DNA of 64,000 bases from Psychroserpens luteus (GCF_015319355.1 NZ_JADILU010000001.1:558001-622000), one strand, 5' to 3'; numbered from the stretch's first letter, positions 1-9,300 are shown. A program made the numbers and translations. The notes: a model not told the origin generated them from the letters alone.

Positions 1-1035
1 CATTTGTCTTGAGTCACGAGCAATTTTTAAAGCCATATCTACATTGTTACGTTTCGCCATAGATATTTGTGCTGAAGTTGCAGTTCCATTTTCACGCATC
101 ACACCTAATCGCCAAGCTAATAATTGAGCTTTAGTGATTTCGGTAATCATTTCAGCTAATTTCTTTTGTTGTAATTGAAATTGACCAATAGGTTTTCCAA
201 ATTGCATACGCTCTTTGCTATAACGCAAAGCAGTATCATAACAATCCATTGCAGCTCCAATAGCTCCCCAAGCAATACCAAAACGAGCAGAATCTAAACA
301 ACCTAATGGTGCTCCTAATCCAGATTTGTTTGGTAATAAATTCTCTTTAGGCACTTTTACATTATCAAAGATAAGCTCACCAGTAGCAGATGCTCTAAGT
401 GACCATTTGTTGTGTGTTTCTGGTGTAGAGAAACCTTCCATACCACGTTCAACAATAAGTCCGTGAATACGACCACTTTCATCTTTTGCCCAAACTACTG
501 CTATTTGACAGAAAGGTGAATTTGAAATCCACATTTTAGCACCATTTAAAAGATAATGGTCACCCATATCTTTAAAGTTGGTAACCATACCTGCTGGATT
601 ACTACCATGATCAGGCTCTGTTAATCCAAAAGATCCAATCCACTCACCACTAGCTAATTTTGGCAAATATTTTTGGCGTTGTTCTTCGTTACCATATTTC
701 CAAATAGGATACATGACTAAAGACGATTGTACAGAAGCTGTACTTCTAACTCCAGAGTCACCACGTTCAATTTCTTGCATGATTAAACCATAAGAAATTT
801 GATCCAAACCAGCGCCTCCATATTCTTCCGGAATGTAAGGTCCAAAAGCACCTATTTCAGCTAAACCCTTTACGATTTGTGTAGGGAATTCTGCTTTTTG
901 AGCATACTCTTCAATGATTGGTGAAACATCACGTTTTACCCAGTCTCTGGCTGCATCACGTACTAATTTATGTTCTTCGGTAAGTAATTCATCAAGATTG
1001 TAATAATCTGGTGCTTCGAATAAATCTGGCTTCAT
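1..1035 (-). CDS. gcdH: Acyl-CoA dehydrogenase, probably glutaryl-CoA dehydrogenase (C-terminal part outside window)
   Basis: FAD-dependent oxidation (and decarboxylation) of glutaryl-CoA to crotonyl-CoA in lysine/tryptophan breakdown is the likely reaction. The 345 codons present start MKPDLFEAPDYYN and run off the left edge in frame. Visible are the N-terminal helical domain, the middle beta domain with GSFGLTEPDHGSNP and KMWISNSP, and the start of the C-terminal helices with LDSARFGIAWGA and FGKPIGQFQ, which fit the glutaryl-CoA group better than short-chain acyl-CoA dehydrogenases. The catalytic Glu would lie beyond the edge, so substrate class is inferred from these motifs. It is read leftwards about 110 bases downstream of trmN6. 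Confidence 0.85.
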   Translation of the reverse strand, partial: MKPDLFEAPDYYNLDELLTEEHKLVRDAARDWVKRDVSPIIEEYAQKAEFPTQIVKGLAEIGAFGPYIPEEYGGAGLDQISYGLIMQEIERGDSGVRSTASVQSSLVMYPIWKYGNEEQRQKYLPKLASGEWIGSFGLTEPDHGSNPAGMVTNFKDMGDHYLLNGAKMWISNSPFCQIAVVWAKDESGRIHGLIVERGMEGFSTPETHNKWSLRASATGELIFDNVKVPKENLLPNKSGLGAPLGCLDSARFGIAWGAIGAAMDCYDTALRYSKERMQFGKPIGQFQLQQKKLAEMITEITKAQLLAWRLGVMRENGTATSAQISMAKRNNVDMALKIARDSRQM

Positions 1036-1144
1036 TTGATAGTTTTTATTATTGTTCAAAAGTCAAATGCTGTCGCTTACGCTCAAGTCATTATGAGTCA
1101 TATAATATTTGAATAACAAAAATAACGAAAACGTTTTCTTAAAA

Positions 1145-1858
1145 CTACATTTTCAAATAAAAATTGGCTGTCAAATTAATGTAGTCCTCTGTATAATGAT
1201 GACGCGTAGTTTCAATAATTAATTCTTTAATTTCTAGATTTTTTTTCACGAATGAAAATTCAATGAGACTTCTTTTTATTTCTGCGGAAGGGTTTCCTCT
1301 AACATGTAAAATTTGTTTCGGAAAAAGAGAAACTTGACTAGCAAGAGTAATGAATTTTTTTTCTTCGGAAAATGGAATAACAACAGAAAAAATTCCTTCT
1401 TCAGAAAGTAGGGTTGCAACACTTTCTAACAAATGCTCAAAAGGCATCGCATCTTGAAATCGTGCTAGATCTCGTTGAGTACTTTCAGTTTTATAATTTT
1501 CAGCATAAAATGGCGGATTACAAATAATCAAATCATATTTATCTTCAATTTCTTCAGCAAATTCCTCTAAAGAAGCATGATAACAGAATAAGCGATCATT
1601 CCAAGGTGATTGCTCAAAGTTATCTACGCACTGTTCATAAGCTGAATCATCAATTTCTAATGCCTCTATAACTTCAGCATGACTTCGTTGTGCTAACATT
1701 AAAGATAAAACACCTGTTCCAGTACCAATATCTAAGATTGAAAATGGGTTGGTTTCAGTTGAAGTCCAAGCACCTAACAAAACAGTATCTGTACCAATTT
1801 TCATAGCACATTGATCTTGATTAACTGAGAATTGTTTGAATTGAAAAGGCTTATTCAT
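1145..1858 (-). CDS. trmN6: tRNA1(Val) (adenine-37-N6)-methyltransferase
   Basis: A 237-residue class I SAM-dependent methyltransferase that should modify A37 of a tRNA. The SAM-binding motif ILDIGTGTGVLSLMLAQ lies at about residues 42-58 and the N6-adenine catalytic motif NPPFY at about 113-117, the pattern of the YfiC/TrmN6 family; length is normal for the family. It lies between rimM and an acyl-CoA dehydrogenase, all read leftwards. The gap to rimM holds an inverted pair of REP-like units, so cotranscription with rimM is uncertain. The family call is firm; the exact tRNA substrate in this lineage is inferred. Confidence 0.85.
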   Translation of the reverse strand: MNKPFQFKQFSVNQDQCAMKIGTDTVLLGAWTSTETNPFSILDIGTGTGVLSLMLAQRSHAEVIEALEIDDSAYEQCVDNFEQSPWNDRLFCYHASLEEFAEEIEDKYDLIICNPPFYAENYKTESTQRDLARFQDAMPFEHLLESVATLLSEEGIFSVVIPFSEEKKFITLASQVSLFPKQILHVRGNPSAEIKRSLIEFSFVKKNLEIKELIIETTRHHYTEDYINLTANFYLKM

Positions 1859-1883
1859 GTTCTGTCTTTTGCTAAATCGAAAC

Positions 1884-1961
1884 TGTCATTCCTGCGAAAG
1901 CAGGAATCTATTTTTTAGTCTTAAGTAGTTCTTGTTAGATTTCTGCTTTTGCAGGTATGGC
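1884..1961. repeat. Inverted pair of REP-like units
   Basis: Positions 1884-1909 hold a 25-base unit of the form GTCATTCCTGCGAAAGCAGG followed by AATCT, itself containing the dyad CCTGC-GAAA-GCAGG. Positions 1937-1961 hold a diverged copy in the opposite orientation, so the two units can form a long hairpin. A third copy lies at 2510-2534. This sequence type recurs between genes in many bacteria; here it separates trmN6 from rimM. Confidence 0.75.
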
Positions 1962-1965
1962 AAAT

Positions 1966-2496
1966 TTATTCTTCCAAATACAAATCAATCAATCCCTCAG
2001 GAGTTTCCACAAAAATGGTGTTGTTCTGTTTATCTACTTTAGAAATAAACTCATCATTCATTGGGATTAAGATTTCTATTCCGTCTCTATCAATTTCAAA
2101 AAGCGATTGAGCGGTAGAGTCATTAATAGATTTTATAATACCTACATGACCAAAATTTTTATCTTCAACTTTAAATCCAATAATTTCATGAAAGTAAAAT
2201 TTATCATCTTCTAATTTTGGTAAAAATTCAAGAGGTAAATACAAACCATTTTTCATAAGTGAATCAGCATCTTCTTCTGTATCGACATCTTCAAATTTGA
2301 CACGCAATAATTCAGATTTGTGCAGTTGTGAAGATTCAATAAAAAATGGGAGCAGTTTATCTCTAACCTCTATAAAAACAGAATCCATGTTTTCATAAAG
2401 CGCAGGCTCGTCAGTATCTAACTTGACTAATAGTTCGCCTTTGAAGCTGTATTTCTTTACAATTTTACCTAGAAAAAAGCAGTCTTTTTTTTCCAT
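1966..2496 (-). CDS. rimM: Ribosome maturation factor RimM
   Basis: RimM binds S19 in the 30S head and is needed for late maturation of 16S rRNA. The 176-residue protein starts MEKKDCFFLGKIVKKYSFKG, the typical beta-barrel entry with the G-K-I-V-K-x-[HY]-G/S-x-K-G pattern, and has the C-terminal PRC-barrel domain (KFYFHEIIGFKVED ... ILIPMNDEFISKVD, about residues 98-158). It follows rpsP on the same strand, the widely conserved rpsP-rimM pairing, but a strong terminator hairpin (2582-2611) and a REP-like unit lie between them, so attenuation or a separate promoter is likely. trmD, which often follows, is absent here. Confidence 0.95.
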   Translation of the reverse strand: MEKKDCFFLGKIVKKYSFKGELLVKLDTDEPALYENMDSVFIEVRDKLLPFFIESSQLHKSELLRVKFEDVDTEEDADSLMKNGLYLPLEFLPKLEDDKFYFHEIIGFKVEDKNFGHVGIIKSINDSTAQSLFEIDRDGIEILIPMNDEFISKVDKQNNTIFVETPEGLIDLYLEE

Positions 2497-2509
2497 AACA
2501 GTTTAATTT

Positions 2510-2534
2510 GTCATTCCCACGAAAGTAGGAATCT
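2510..2534. repeat. Single REP-like unit
   Basis: A diverged copy (GTCATTCCCACGAAAGTAGG then AATCT) of the unit at 1884-1909, in the same orientation, in the gap between rpsP and rimM. The short dyad is weakened by C-to-A and C-to-T changes. Confidence 0.65.
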
Positions 2535-2581
2535 CTTTAATGTTATATCTAATTAGTGTTTTAAACTCAATGTTATAAACT

Positions 2582-2611
2582 AAAAAACTCCGATACATTG
2601 TATCGGAGTTT
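2582..2611 (-). terminator. Rho-independent terminator after rpsP
   Basis: A perfect 10-bp stem (ACTCCGATAC at 2587-2596, loop ATT, GTATCGGAGT at 2600-2609) followed on the minus strand by a run of six T. It lies just after the rpsP stop codon and before rimM, so it probably makes rpsP mRNA more abundant than rimM mRNA. Confidence 0.85.
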
Positions 2612-2632
2612 AAAAGTATAAAAAATAATTTT

Positions 2633-3148
2633 CTATTCTTCTTCGTTTGAAGCTTTAGCTTCTTCAGCAGGAGCATCAGTTGCTTCTACTTCTTCAACTA
2701 CAGGAGCTGCAGCTGCTATTCTAGCTTCATTAACTGCTTTCTCTGCTGCTAATGCATCTGCTTTCGCTTTTGCTTGAACTTCAGATAAACCTGCTTCTTT
2801 TGTTTGTACTTTTCCAGCTTTTTCTTGTAACCAAGCATCAAACTTAGCTTCTGCTTGTTCTTCAGTTAAAGCACCTTTAGCTACACCACCAGCTAAATGA
2901 TTTTTTAGCATAGCACCTTTATAAGATAAAATTGCTCTAGCTGTATCAGTTGGTTGTGCACCATTCTGTAACCATTGTACTGCTCCATCAACATCTAATT
3001 CTACTGTTGCTGGATTAGTGTTTGGATTGTAAGCACCTAATTTCTCTAAGTATTTACCATCTCTTTTTGCTCGTGCATCTGCTGCAACGATCCAGTAATA
3101 AGGTTTTCCTTTTTTACCGTGTCTTTGTAATCTAATTTTTACAGGCAT
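2633..3148 (-). CDS. rpsP: 30S ribosomal protein S16 with extended acidic tail
   Basis: A small-subunit ribosomal protein that binds 16S rRNA early in assembly. The S16 fold covers roughly the first 80 residues ([20 protein letters not shown], then [14 protein letters not shown] and [18 protein letters not shown]). The protein is 171 residues, about twice the E. coli length; the extra C-terminal part is rich in Ala, Glu and Lys and ends [10 protein letters not shown]. Long tails of this sort are usual in Bacteroidota S16. It is the first gene of a leftward unit with rimM downstream. Confidence 0.97.
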   Translation of the reverse strand: MPVKIRLQRHGKKGKPYYWIVAADARAKRDGKYLEKLGAYNPNTNPATVELDVDGAVQWLQNGAQPTDTARAILSYKGAMLKNHLAGGVAKGALTEEQAEAKFDAWLQEKAGKVQTKEAGLSEVQAKAKADALAAEKAVNEARIAAAAPVVEEVEATDAPAEEAKASNEEE

Positions 3149-3264
3149 ATTTTATTATTAATTTGTAAGGTTCGCGACCTCTATTATTAATGAGGCGCAA
3201 AGATAATACAATAATTTAATTCTCAACATTTTATTAGTAATTAAGTAATATTGAAAATTTATTA

Positions 3265-3272
3265 TACTTTTG
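3265..3272 (+). promoter_or_regulatory. Putative -7 box of the lipoprotein gene at 3325
   Basis: TACTTTTG matches the Bacteroidota -7 consensus TAnnTTTG and lies 53 bases before the ATG. A small dyad (CACTAA...TTAGTG, 3278-3293) follows in the leader. No clear -33 TTTG is seen, so this is tentative. Confidence 0.4.
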
Positions 3273-3324
3273 GGAACACTAAAACGTTAGTGTATCTACC
3301 TATAATATATTGAAAACTGATAAA

Positions 3325-4014
3325 ATGAAAAAAATAGCCTTATTTCTTATAACCTTGGTAACAGTATTTAGCTGTGGTGAAGAACTAGAATTTAATTCAC
3401 CTGCAATACAAGGGAATTATAATGGTAATCCATGGAAAGCAGTATCTTATGCTGCTGATATTGATTTTGGGGGATTTTTAATCCAAGGAAGTAATAACAT
3501 TGAAACCATACAGTTAATCACTCAAAATGATATTGCAGGCACCTATATTTTAGGAGGTGATAATCCAAATGTTGCAATCATTAAAGATGAAAATGGTGTC
3601 ATTTACTCTACAGCAAATGATCCAGATGAAGATTTTTCATTGTATCCAGCAGAAGGTCAAATCATTGTTGAAAATGTTTATGATACAACTCCTAAGACCA
3701 TGACAGGGACATTTTGGTTTTACGCTTTTACAGAAGATGGAACGCAAACAGTAAACTTTAATGAAGGAGTATTTTACAAAGTGCCAATAGTAGGTGGTTT
3801 AGTGGCATTAGATAATAGTAGCAGTTGTTTACAAGCAACACAGCAAGTAAGCATTACGCAAATAGCATACAATGCAACAGATACAACAATGCCAGATTAT
3901 ACTGAAGCCTGTAATGCATACAAAATAGCTTTAATGGATAAGATAGATATTTGTGATGATCCTGATGGAAGCCTACAAATAATCGTAGACGGTTTAGGAA
4001 CCTGTATACCATAA
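3325..4014 (+). CDS. DUF6252-like exported lipoprotein
   Basis: A 229-residue predicted lipoprotein of unknown function. I choose the ATG at 3325 (MKKIALFLITLVTVFSCGEE), which gives a clean signal peptide with lipobox VFSC; an in-frame TTG lies five codons upstream. The body (IQGNYNGNPWKAVSYAA ... MTGTFWFYAFTEDG ... FNEGVFYKVPI) has the layout of the flavobacterial DUF6252 family. The last 60 residues form a separate Cys-rich helical segment (CLQATQQ ... CNAYKIALMDKIDIC ... LGTC) that resembles the small lipoprotein at 40550-40900. It is a single gene with a terminator directly behind it. Confidence 0.65.
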   Translation: MKKIALFLITLVTVFSCGEELEFNSPAIQGNYNGNPWKAVSYAADIDFGGFLIQGSNNIETIQLITQNDIAGTYILGGDNPNVAIIKDENGVIYSTANDPDEDFSLYPAEGQIIVENVYDTTPKTMTGTFWFYAFTEDGTQTVNFNEGVFYKVPIVGGLVALDNSSSCLQATQQVSITQIAYNATDTTMPDYTEACNAYKIALMDKIDICDDPDGSLQIIVDGLGTCIP

Positions 4015-4035
4015 TATAAATTTGAACAACACATT

Positions 4036-4063
4036 AAAAAGCAACCTTAGGGTTGCTTTTTTT
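4036..4063 (+). terminator. Rho-independent terminator
   Basis: Stem GCAACC (4041-4046), loop TTAG, GGTTGC (4051-4056), extended by flanking A/T pairs and ending in seven T; it lies 22 bases after the lipoprotein stop codon. Confidence 0.85.
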
Positions 4064-4204
4064 GTTAATAGAGATGTAAGGTTTTGTTAAAAATGTTAAG
4101 TTGTTCGATTTTTCCTACTTTTTATATTATACTATACACAGTTGGATGTGAAACAATACGCATCAAAAAAGAAAGTATTGAAATTTAAAAATGATAAGAG
4201 AAAT

Positions 4205-4654
4205 ATGAAGTATTCAGAAGAAATTTCAAACAAGTTAAATGAATTATTAGTAAAAAATTATGACGCAGAAAAAGGCTATTTAAATGCTATTGATAATGTG
4301 AACAGTGATAAGCTGAAAATGTTCTTTAAAAGAAGAGCGTCAGAGCGTAGCGAATTTGCAAAAGAGCTAAGAACTGAGATTTTACAGTATGGGCAAATTC
4401 CAGAAGATTCAGGAAGTTTTAAAGGGACAATGCATCGCAATTGGATGTCTTTAAAATCTACTTTTACTTCAAATAATGAAGAGTCAATTCTTGAAGAAGC
4501 AATTCGAGGAGAAGAGGCTAGTCTAGAAGACTATAATGAGCTTATGAAAGAGCGTAATTTACCGCCTACAATAGATGCGTTATTGATTAAACATAAAAAT
4601 GCAATCCAATCGGCAATTAATACCGAAAAAGTACACGAAGAATTAGTATCATAA
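4205..4654 (+). CDS. PA2169-type four-helix-bundle protein (DUF2383)
   Basis: A 149-residue cytosolic helical protein. The ATG at 4205 (MKYSEEISNKLNELLVKNYD) is the likely start; a longer in-frame reading from TTG at 4142 adds 21 basic residues unlike the family. The pattern NKLNELL-N-YDAEKGY ... FFKRRASERSEFAKEL ... GSFKGTMHRNWM ... EEAIRGEEASLEDYNELM is that of DUF2383/PA2169 proteins, ferritin-like bundles with repeated E and ExxE positions. Some relatives are stress-induced; no function is established. It has its own terminator at 4677-4705. Confidence 0.8.
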   Translation: MKYSEEISNKLNELLVKNYDAEKGYLNAIDNVNSDKLKMFFKRRASERSEFAKELRTEILQYGQIPEDSGSFKGTMHRNWMSLKSTFTSNNEESILEEAIRGEEASLEDYNELMKERNLPPTIDALLIKHKNAIQSAINTEKVHEELVS

Positions 4655-4676
4655 TCGATACGGTTTCTTGTAAGAA

Positions 4677-4705
4677 AAATCAGCTTGAAAGAGCTGATTT
4701 TTTTT
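4677..4705 (+). terminator. Rho-independent terminator
   Basis: Stem AAATCAGCT (4677-4685) with AGCTGATTT (4692-4700) and eight T (4698-4705), just after the DUF2383 gene. Confidence 0.85.
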
Positions 4706-4857
4706 GTTTAAAACTGTTTATAACTTCGCTTTATAAAAAAGGACTTTCTTCGTAATTTTATACGCTAGCTTTTATTGAATTTATTTTATGAAATATCAAA
4801 TTTTCTATATTAATATTTTCACACAAGAGTAATCAAATAACGCTTTGTACCTCTGCT

Positions 4858-4873
4858 CCCGAAACCTTTCGGG
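4858..4873. repeat. Perfect hairpin in the dnaE leader
   Basis: CCCGAAA-CC-TTTCGGG, a 7-bp perfect dyad 30 bases before the dnaE start codon. There is no T-run on either side, so it is not an ordinary terminator. It may be a degraded intergenic repeat or a leader structure. Confidence 0.5.
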
Positions 4874-4902
4874 ATTGCGAGAAATAAACAGCCCAAGATA
4901 AT

Positions 4903-7900
4903 ATGTATTTAATCTTCGATACCGAAACCACAGGATTACCAAAACGATGGGATGCACCAATTACAGATGTTGATAATTGGCCAAGATGTATTCAAATTGC
5001 ATGGCAACTCCATGATGAGATGGGAAACTGTGTAGAACATCAAGATTATTTGGTGAAACCAGACGGATTTAATATTCCGTATGATGCAGAGAAAATTCAT
5101 GGTATTTCTACAGAGTTAGCACAAGAACAAGGTGTTTCTCTCCAAGAAGTGTTAGAGAAATTTAATGTTGCATTATCAAAGACCAAATTTGTTGTTGGTC
5201 AAAACGTGAAGTTTGATCTCAATATCATGGGAGCAGAGTTTGTGAGAGGAAACCTTGAAAACCAACTCCAGGAATTACCGGTTTTAGATACGTGTACAGA
5301 GCATACTGCTTCACTGTGTCAAATTCCTGGTGGTCGCTACGGAAAGTTCAAACTCCCAACCCTTACAGAATTACACCAATTTTTATTTAATAAGCCATTT
5401 TCTGAAGCACACAACGCAACTGCAGATGTTGAAGCTACCACACGTTGCTTTTTCGAACTGTTACGTTTAGGAGAATATACAAGGGAGCAATTAGATGTTG
5501 AGCCTGATTATTTTCAGAATTTTAACGAGAAGAATCCGCAAACAATTCAACTTATTGGATTAAAGCACATCAACCTCAAAAAGGAAAGTGCTAAAATTAA
5601 TGAGCGACTCCAAAAGTTACAATCCAAAGATATTTCCGAAGCAGAAATAAAAGAAAATATTTCTGGATTGGCAGATGTTGATTTTGTTCATCTTCATAAC
5701 CATTCTCAGTTTTCGGTATTACAATCAACGATTAGTATTAAAGATTTAGTGGCTGTTGCTGCTGAGCATAAAATGCCTGCAGTCGCATTAACCGATCATG
5801 CCAATATGATGGGTGCTTTTCATTTTGTAAATGCTGTTAATGGTCATAATAAAGGTGTAAAAACAAAAAATGCAGAGGCAGAGGAGAAAGGCGAACTTCC
5901 GCAAGGAAAAGAAATAAAACCAATCATAGGTTGTGAGTTTTTTGTTTGTGAAGATCATACCAATAAATCTAGAAAAGACAATGGCTATCAAATTGTATTG
6001 ATTGCTAAAAATAAAGAAGGGTATCATAATCTTGCAAAGTTATCGTCACATGCTTTTGTTGATGGGTTTTACTACTTGCCAAGAATTGATAAAAAACTGA
6101 TTCAACAATATAAAGAGAACCTGATTTGTTTAACGGGAAATCTTTATGGAGAAGTACCAAGTAAAGTATTAAATGTTGGAGAGAATCAAGCGGAAGAAGC
6201 TTTGATATGGTGGAAACAAGAGTTTGGTGACGATTTGTATATCGAATTAATGCGTCATAATCAAGAAGATGAAAACCGTGTTAATCCTGTGCTTATTGAG
6301 TTTTCTAAAAAACATGATGTTAAATTAATAGCTTCTAACAATACCTATTATTGTAAAAAGGAAGATGCTAACGCACATGATATTTTATTGTGTGTAAAAG
6401 ATGGTGAAAAACAAGCAACTCCAATTGGTCGTGGTCGAGGATATCGCTATGGGATGCCGAATCAGGAGTATTATTTTAAGTCCTCTGATGAGATGAAATC
6501 CTTATTTAAGGATGTACCAGAAGCAATTTCAAATATTCAAGAAGTCGTAGATAAGGTCGAAGCGTATCAGCTTGCTCGAGATGTTTTGTTACCCGCTTTT
6601 GATATTCCAGAGGAGTTTAAGGATGATGCAGATATAGCAGATAAAGGAAAACGCGGAGAAAATGCTTTTCTAAAACATTTAACTTTTGTAGGTGCAAAAA
6701 AGCGATATGGAGAAGATCTAAGTGAAGAAGTTGTTGAACGTCTTGATTTTGAATTGAGCGTTATTGAAAATACAGGTTATCCTGGTTATTTTCTTATTGT
6801 AGAAGATTTTATTAGAGAAGCGCGTAAAATGGATGTTTCGGTTGGTCCAGGTCGTGGATCTGCTGCAGGATCTGTAGTTGCTTATTGCCTTTGGATTACA
6901 AATATTGATCCGCTTAAGTACGACTTGCTTTTTGAGCGTTTCTTGAATCCAGATCGTGTGAGTATGCCAGATATTGATATCGATTTTGATGATGAAGGTC
7001 GAAGTCGCGTCATGGATTATGTGATTGATAAATACGGTTCTAGTCAAGTGGCTCAGATTATTACCTACGGTACGATGGCTGCAAAGTCATCTATTCGTGA
7101 TACAGCAAGAGTGCTCGATCTGCCATTATTTGAAGCAGATCGTATTGCGAAGCTAATTCCAACCATGTCAAAACTGAATAAGATTTTTGGCCTATCGGAA
7201 AAGGAACTAGGAAGTAAATTTAGAGCAGAAGATTTAGAGAAAGTCAATGAACTAATTAATATAGCAGATGGTGATGGTTTAGATGCCGAAACTATAAATC
7301 TTGCTAGATCACTTGAGGGTTCAGTAAGAAATACTGGTATTCATGCCTGTGGAGTAATTATTACACCAGATGATATTACCAAATTTGTTCCTGTTGCTTT
7401 AGCAAAAGATTCAGATTTGTATGTCACTCAGTTTGATAACTCAGTGGTTGAAGATGCAGGTTTGCTTAAGATGGATTTCTTGGGATTGAAAACCTTGACT
7501 TTAATTAAGGATACCGTTAAAATTGTCAAAGCAAAACATGATATATTATTAGATCCAGATACGTTTCCTTTAGATGATGAGAAAACTTATGAGTTGTTCC
7601 AAAGAGGAGAAACGGTTGGTGTGTTTCAGTACGAATCACCAGGAATGCAAAAACACCTTAAGGAATTAAAACCTAGTGTTTTTGAAGATTTAATTGCAAT
7701 GAATGCCTTGTATCGTCCAGGTCCAATGGAGTATATCCCAAGTTTTACAAGACGTAAACATGGTGACGAAGATATTGAGTATGATTTACCAGCAATGGAA
7801 GAATATCTCAAAGAAACCTATGGTATTACAGTTTACCAAGAGCAAGTAATGCTACTGTCTCAAAAATTAGCAGATTTCACTAAAGGTGAAGCCGATGTTT

Positions 7901-9291
7901 TGAGAAAAGCAATGGGTAAAAAACAAATTGCGGTTTTGGATAAAATGAAGCCAAAATTTATTGAACAAGCAAGTGCTAAAGGTCATGATGCTAAAGTTTT
8001 AGAGAAAGTTTGGAAAGATTGGGAAGCATTCGCAAGTTATGCCTTTAACAAATCTCACTCTACGTGTTATGCTTGGATAGCCTATCAAACTGCCTATTTA
8101 AAAGCACATTATCCTGCAGAATATATGGCAGCTGTACTGTCTAATAATATGAACGATATTAAGCAGGTGACCTTCTTTATGGAAGAATGTAAACGAATGA
8201 AACTTCCTGTACTTGGACCAGATGTCAATGAATCTTATTATAAATTCTCTGTAAATAAAGATAATGCTGTTCGCTTCGGAATGGGAGCCATTAAAGGAGT
8301 TGGTCATGGAGCAGTAATGACCATTGTTGATAACAGAAAAGAGGGCGGGAATTATAAATCTATTTTTGATATCGCAAAGCGAATTGATTTGCGTGCGGCT
8401 AATAAAAAAGCATTTGAAAACCTTGCTTTAGCTGGTGGTTTTGACTGTTTTGAAGATACCCATCGTGCACAATATTTTCAAAAAGAAGGAAGTGATTTAA
8501 CGTTTTTAGAAAAGGCCATTAAATATGGTGCTAAGCATCAAGAAAATGAAAACTCTGCACAAGTAAGTTTATTTGGAGCTGCGAGTAATGTTGAAATTGC
8601 AGAGCCACTAGTTCCGCCATGTGAAACTTGGGGAACTATGGAGAAATTAGCACAAGAACGCGAGGTTGTTGGCGTCTATATTTCAGGTCATCCATTGGAC
8701 GATTTTAGAACAGAAATGAATAGTTTTTGTACGGGAACGATTGCTGATTTTAGCGATTTAAATGCAAATGTCAATAAAGAAATTACTTTTGGAGGTGTAG
8801 TTACTGATGTCATACATCGCACTAGTAAACAAGGTAAAGGTTGGGCGATGTTCACTATTGAGGATTATACAGATACTTTTGAGTTTCGCATTTTTGGTGA
8901 GGACTATTTAAAACATCGTATGTTTTTAGTTAAAAACACATTTGTTTATGTTAAGACTTTTGTTCGTGAAGGTTGGGTAAATCGAGAAACTGGTAAAAAG
9001 AGTGATCCTAGGTTACAATTTAATAGTTTCCAGTTGTTACATGATGTGATGGAGAAAAGTGTAAGAAAATTATCAATCCAGTTAAATATCAAAGAATTGG
9101 AGTCTGATAAAATACACCAGTTGAAAGAGTTGATTTCTATGCATCCAGGTAATCATTTATTGAACTTTGTAGTTTATGATAACAGAGAAAAAATAAAATT
9201 AGAAATGCCAAGTAGAGTACAAAAAGTTAAAGTCACCCAGGAGTTGTTAAGTGAGTTGGAAGAGCAACAGGTATATTATAAATTGAATTAA
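4903..9291 (+). CDS. dnaE: DNA polymerase III alpha subunit with fused N-terminal 3'-5' exonuclease
   Basis: The replicative polymerase, 1462 residues against about 1160 in E. coli. The extra length is a DnaQ-like proofreading domain at residues 1-190: Exo I FDTETTGL (D6, E8), Exo II near VVGQNVKFDLNIM, Exo III HNATADVEATTRC. Next come the PHP domain (HLHNHS at 263-268, LTDHANMMG), the polymerase palm with GPGRGSAAGS and the catalytic MPDIDIDFDD (Asp690/692), fingers, helix-hairpin-helix region and an OB fold (ITFGGVVTDVIHRTSKQGK). PHP metal ligands look largely kept. So editing and synthesis are on one chain. It is flanked by a hairpin upstream and a structured element downstream. Confidence 0.97.
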   Translation: MYLIFDTETTGLPKRWDAPITDVDNWPRCIQIAWQLHDEMGNCVEHQDYLVKPDGFNIPYDAEKIHGISTELAQEQGVSLQEVLEKFNVALSKTKFVVGQNVKFDLNIMGAEFVRGNLENQLQELPVLDTCTEHTASLCQIPGGRYGKFKLPTLTELHQFLFNKPFSEAHNATADVEATTRCFFELLRLGEYTREQLDVEPDYFQNFNEKNPQTIQLIGLKHINLKKESAKINERLQKLQSKDISEAEIKENISGLADVDFVHLHNHSQFSVLQSTISIKDLVAVAAEHKMPAVALTDHANMMGAFHFVNAVNGHNKGVKTKNAEAEEKGELPQGKEIKPIIGCEFFVCEDHTNKSRKDNGYQIVLIAKNKEGYHNLAKLSSHAFVDGFYYLPRIDKKLIQQYKENLICLTGNLYGEVPSKVLNVGENQAEEALIWWKQEFGDDLYIELMRHNQEDENRVNPVLIEFSKKHDVKLIASNNTYYCKKEDANAHDILLCVKDGEKQATPIGRGRGYRYGMPNQEYYFKSSDEMKSLFKDVPEAISNIQEVVDKVEAYQLARDVLLPAFDIPEEFKDDADIADKGKRGENAFLKHLTFVGAKKRYGEDLSEEVVERLDFELSVIENTGYPGYFLIVEDFIREARKMDVSVGPGRGSAAGSVVAYCLWITNIDPLKYDLLFERFLNPDRVSMPDIDIDFDDEGRSRVMDYVIDKYGSSQVAQIITYGTMAAKSSIRDTARVLDLPLFEADRIAKLIPTMSKLNKIFGLSEKELGSKFRAEDLEKVNELINIADGDGLDAETINLARSLEGSVRNTGIHACGVIITPDDITKFVPVALAKDSDLYVTQFDNSVVEDAGLLKMDFLGLKTLTLIKDTVKIVKAKHDILLDPDTFPLDDEKTYELFQRGETVGVFQYESPGMQKHLKELKPSVFEDLIAMNALYRPGPMEYIPSFTRRKHGDEDIEYDLPAMEEYLKETYGITVYQEQVMLLSQKLADFTKGEADVLRKAMGKKQIAVLDKMKPKFIEQASAKGHDAKVLEKVWKDWEAFASYAFNKSHSTCYAWIAYQTAYLKAHYPAEYMAAVLSNNMNDIKQVTFFMEECKRMKLPVLGPDVNESYYKFSVNKDNAVRFGMGAIKGVGHGAVMTIVDNRKEGGNYKSIFDIAKRIDLRAANKKAFENLALAGGFDCFEDTHRAQYFQKEGSDLTFLEKAIKYGAKHQENENSAQVSLFGAASNVEIAEPLVPPCETWGTMEKLAQEREVVGVYISGHPLDDFRTEMNSFCTGTIADFSDLNANVNKEITFGGVVTDVIHRTSKQGKGWAMFTIEDYTDTFEFRIFGEDYLKHRMFLVKNTFVYVKTFVREGWVNRETGKKSDPRLQFNSFQLLHDVMEKSVRKLSIQLNIKELESDKIHQLKELISMHPGNHLLNFVVYDNREKIKLEMPSRVQKVKVTQELLSELEEQQVYYKLN

Positions 9292-9300
9292 TTTAGTTTC

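Noticed and set aside
4858-4873. Hairpin before dnaE as a terminator
   Set aside because: A perfect dyad but with no T-run on either strand; listed only as a leader hairpin or repeat.
5788-8307. Several leftward open frames inside dnaE
   Set aside because: They lie wholly within the strongly supported dnaE frame, have low-complexity or unlikely compositions and no family motifs.
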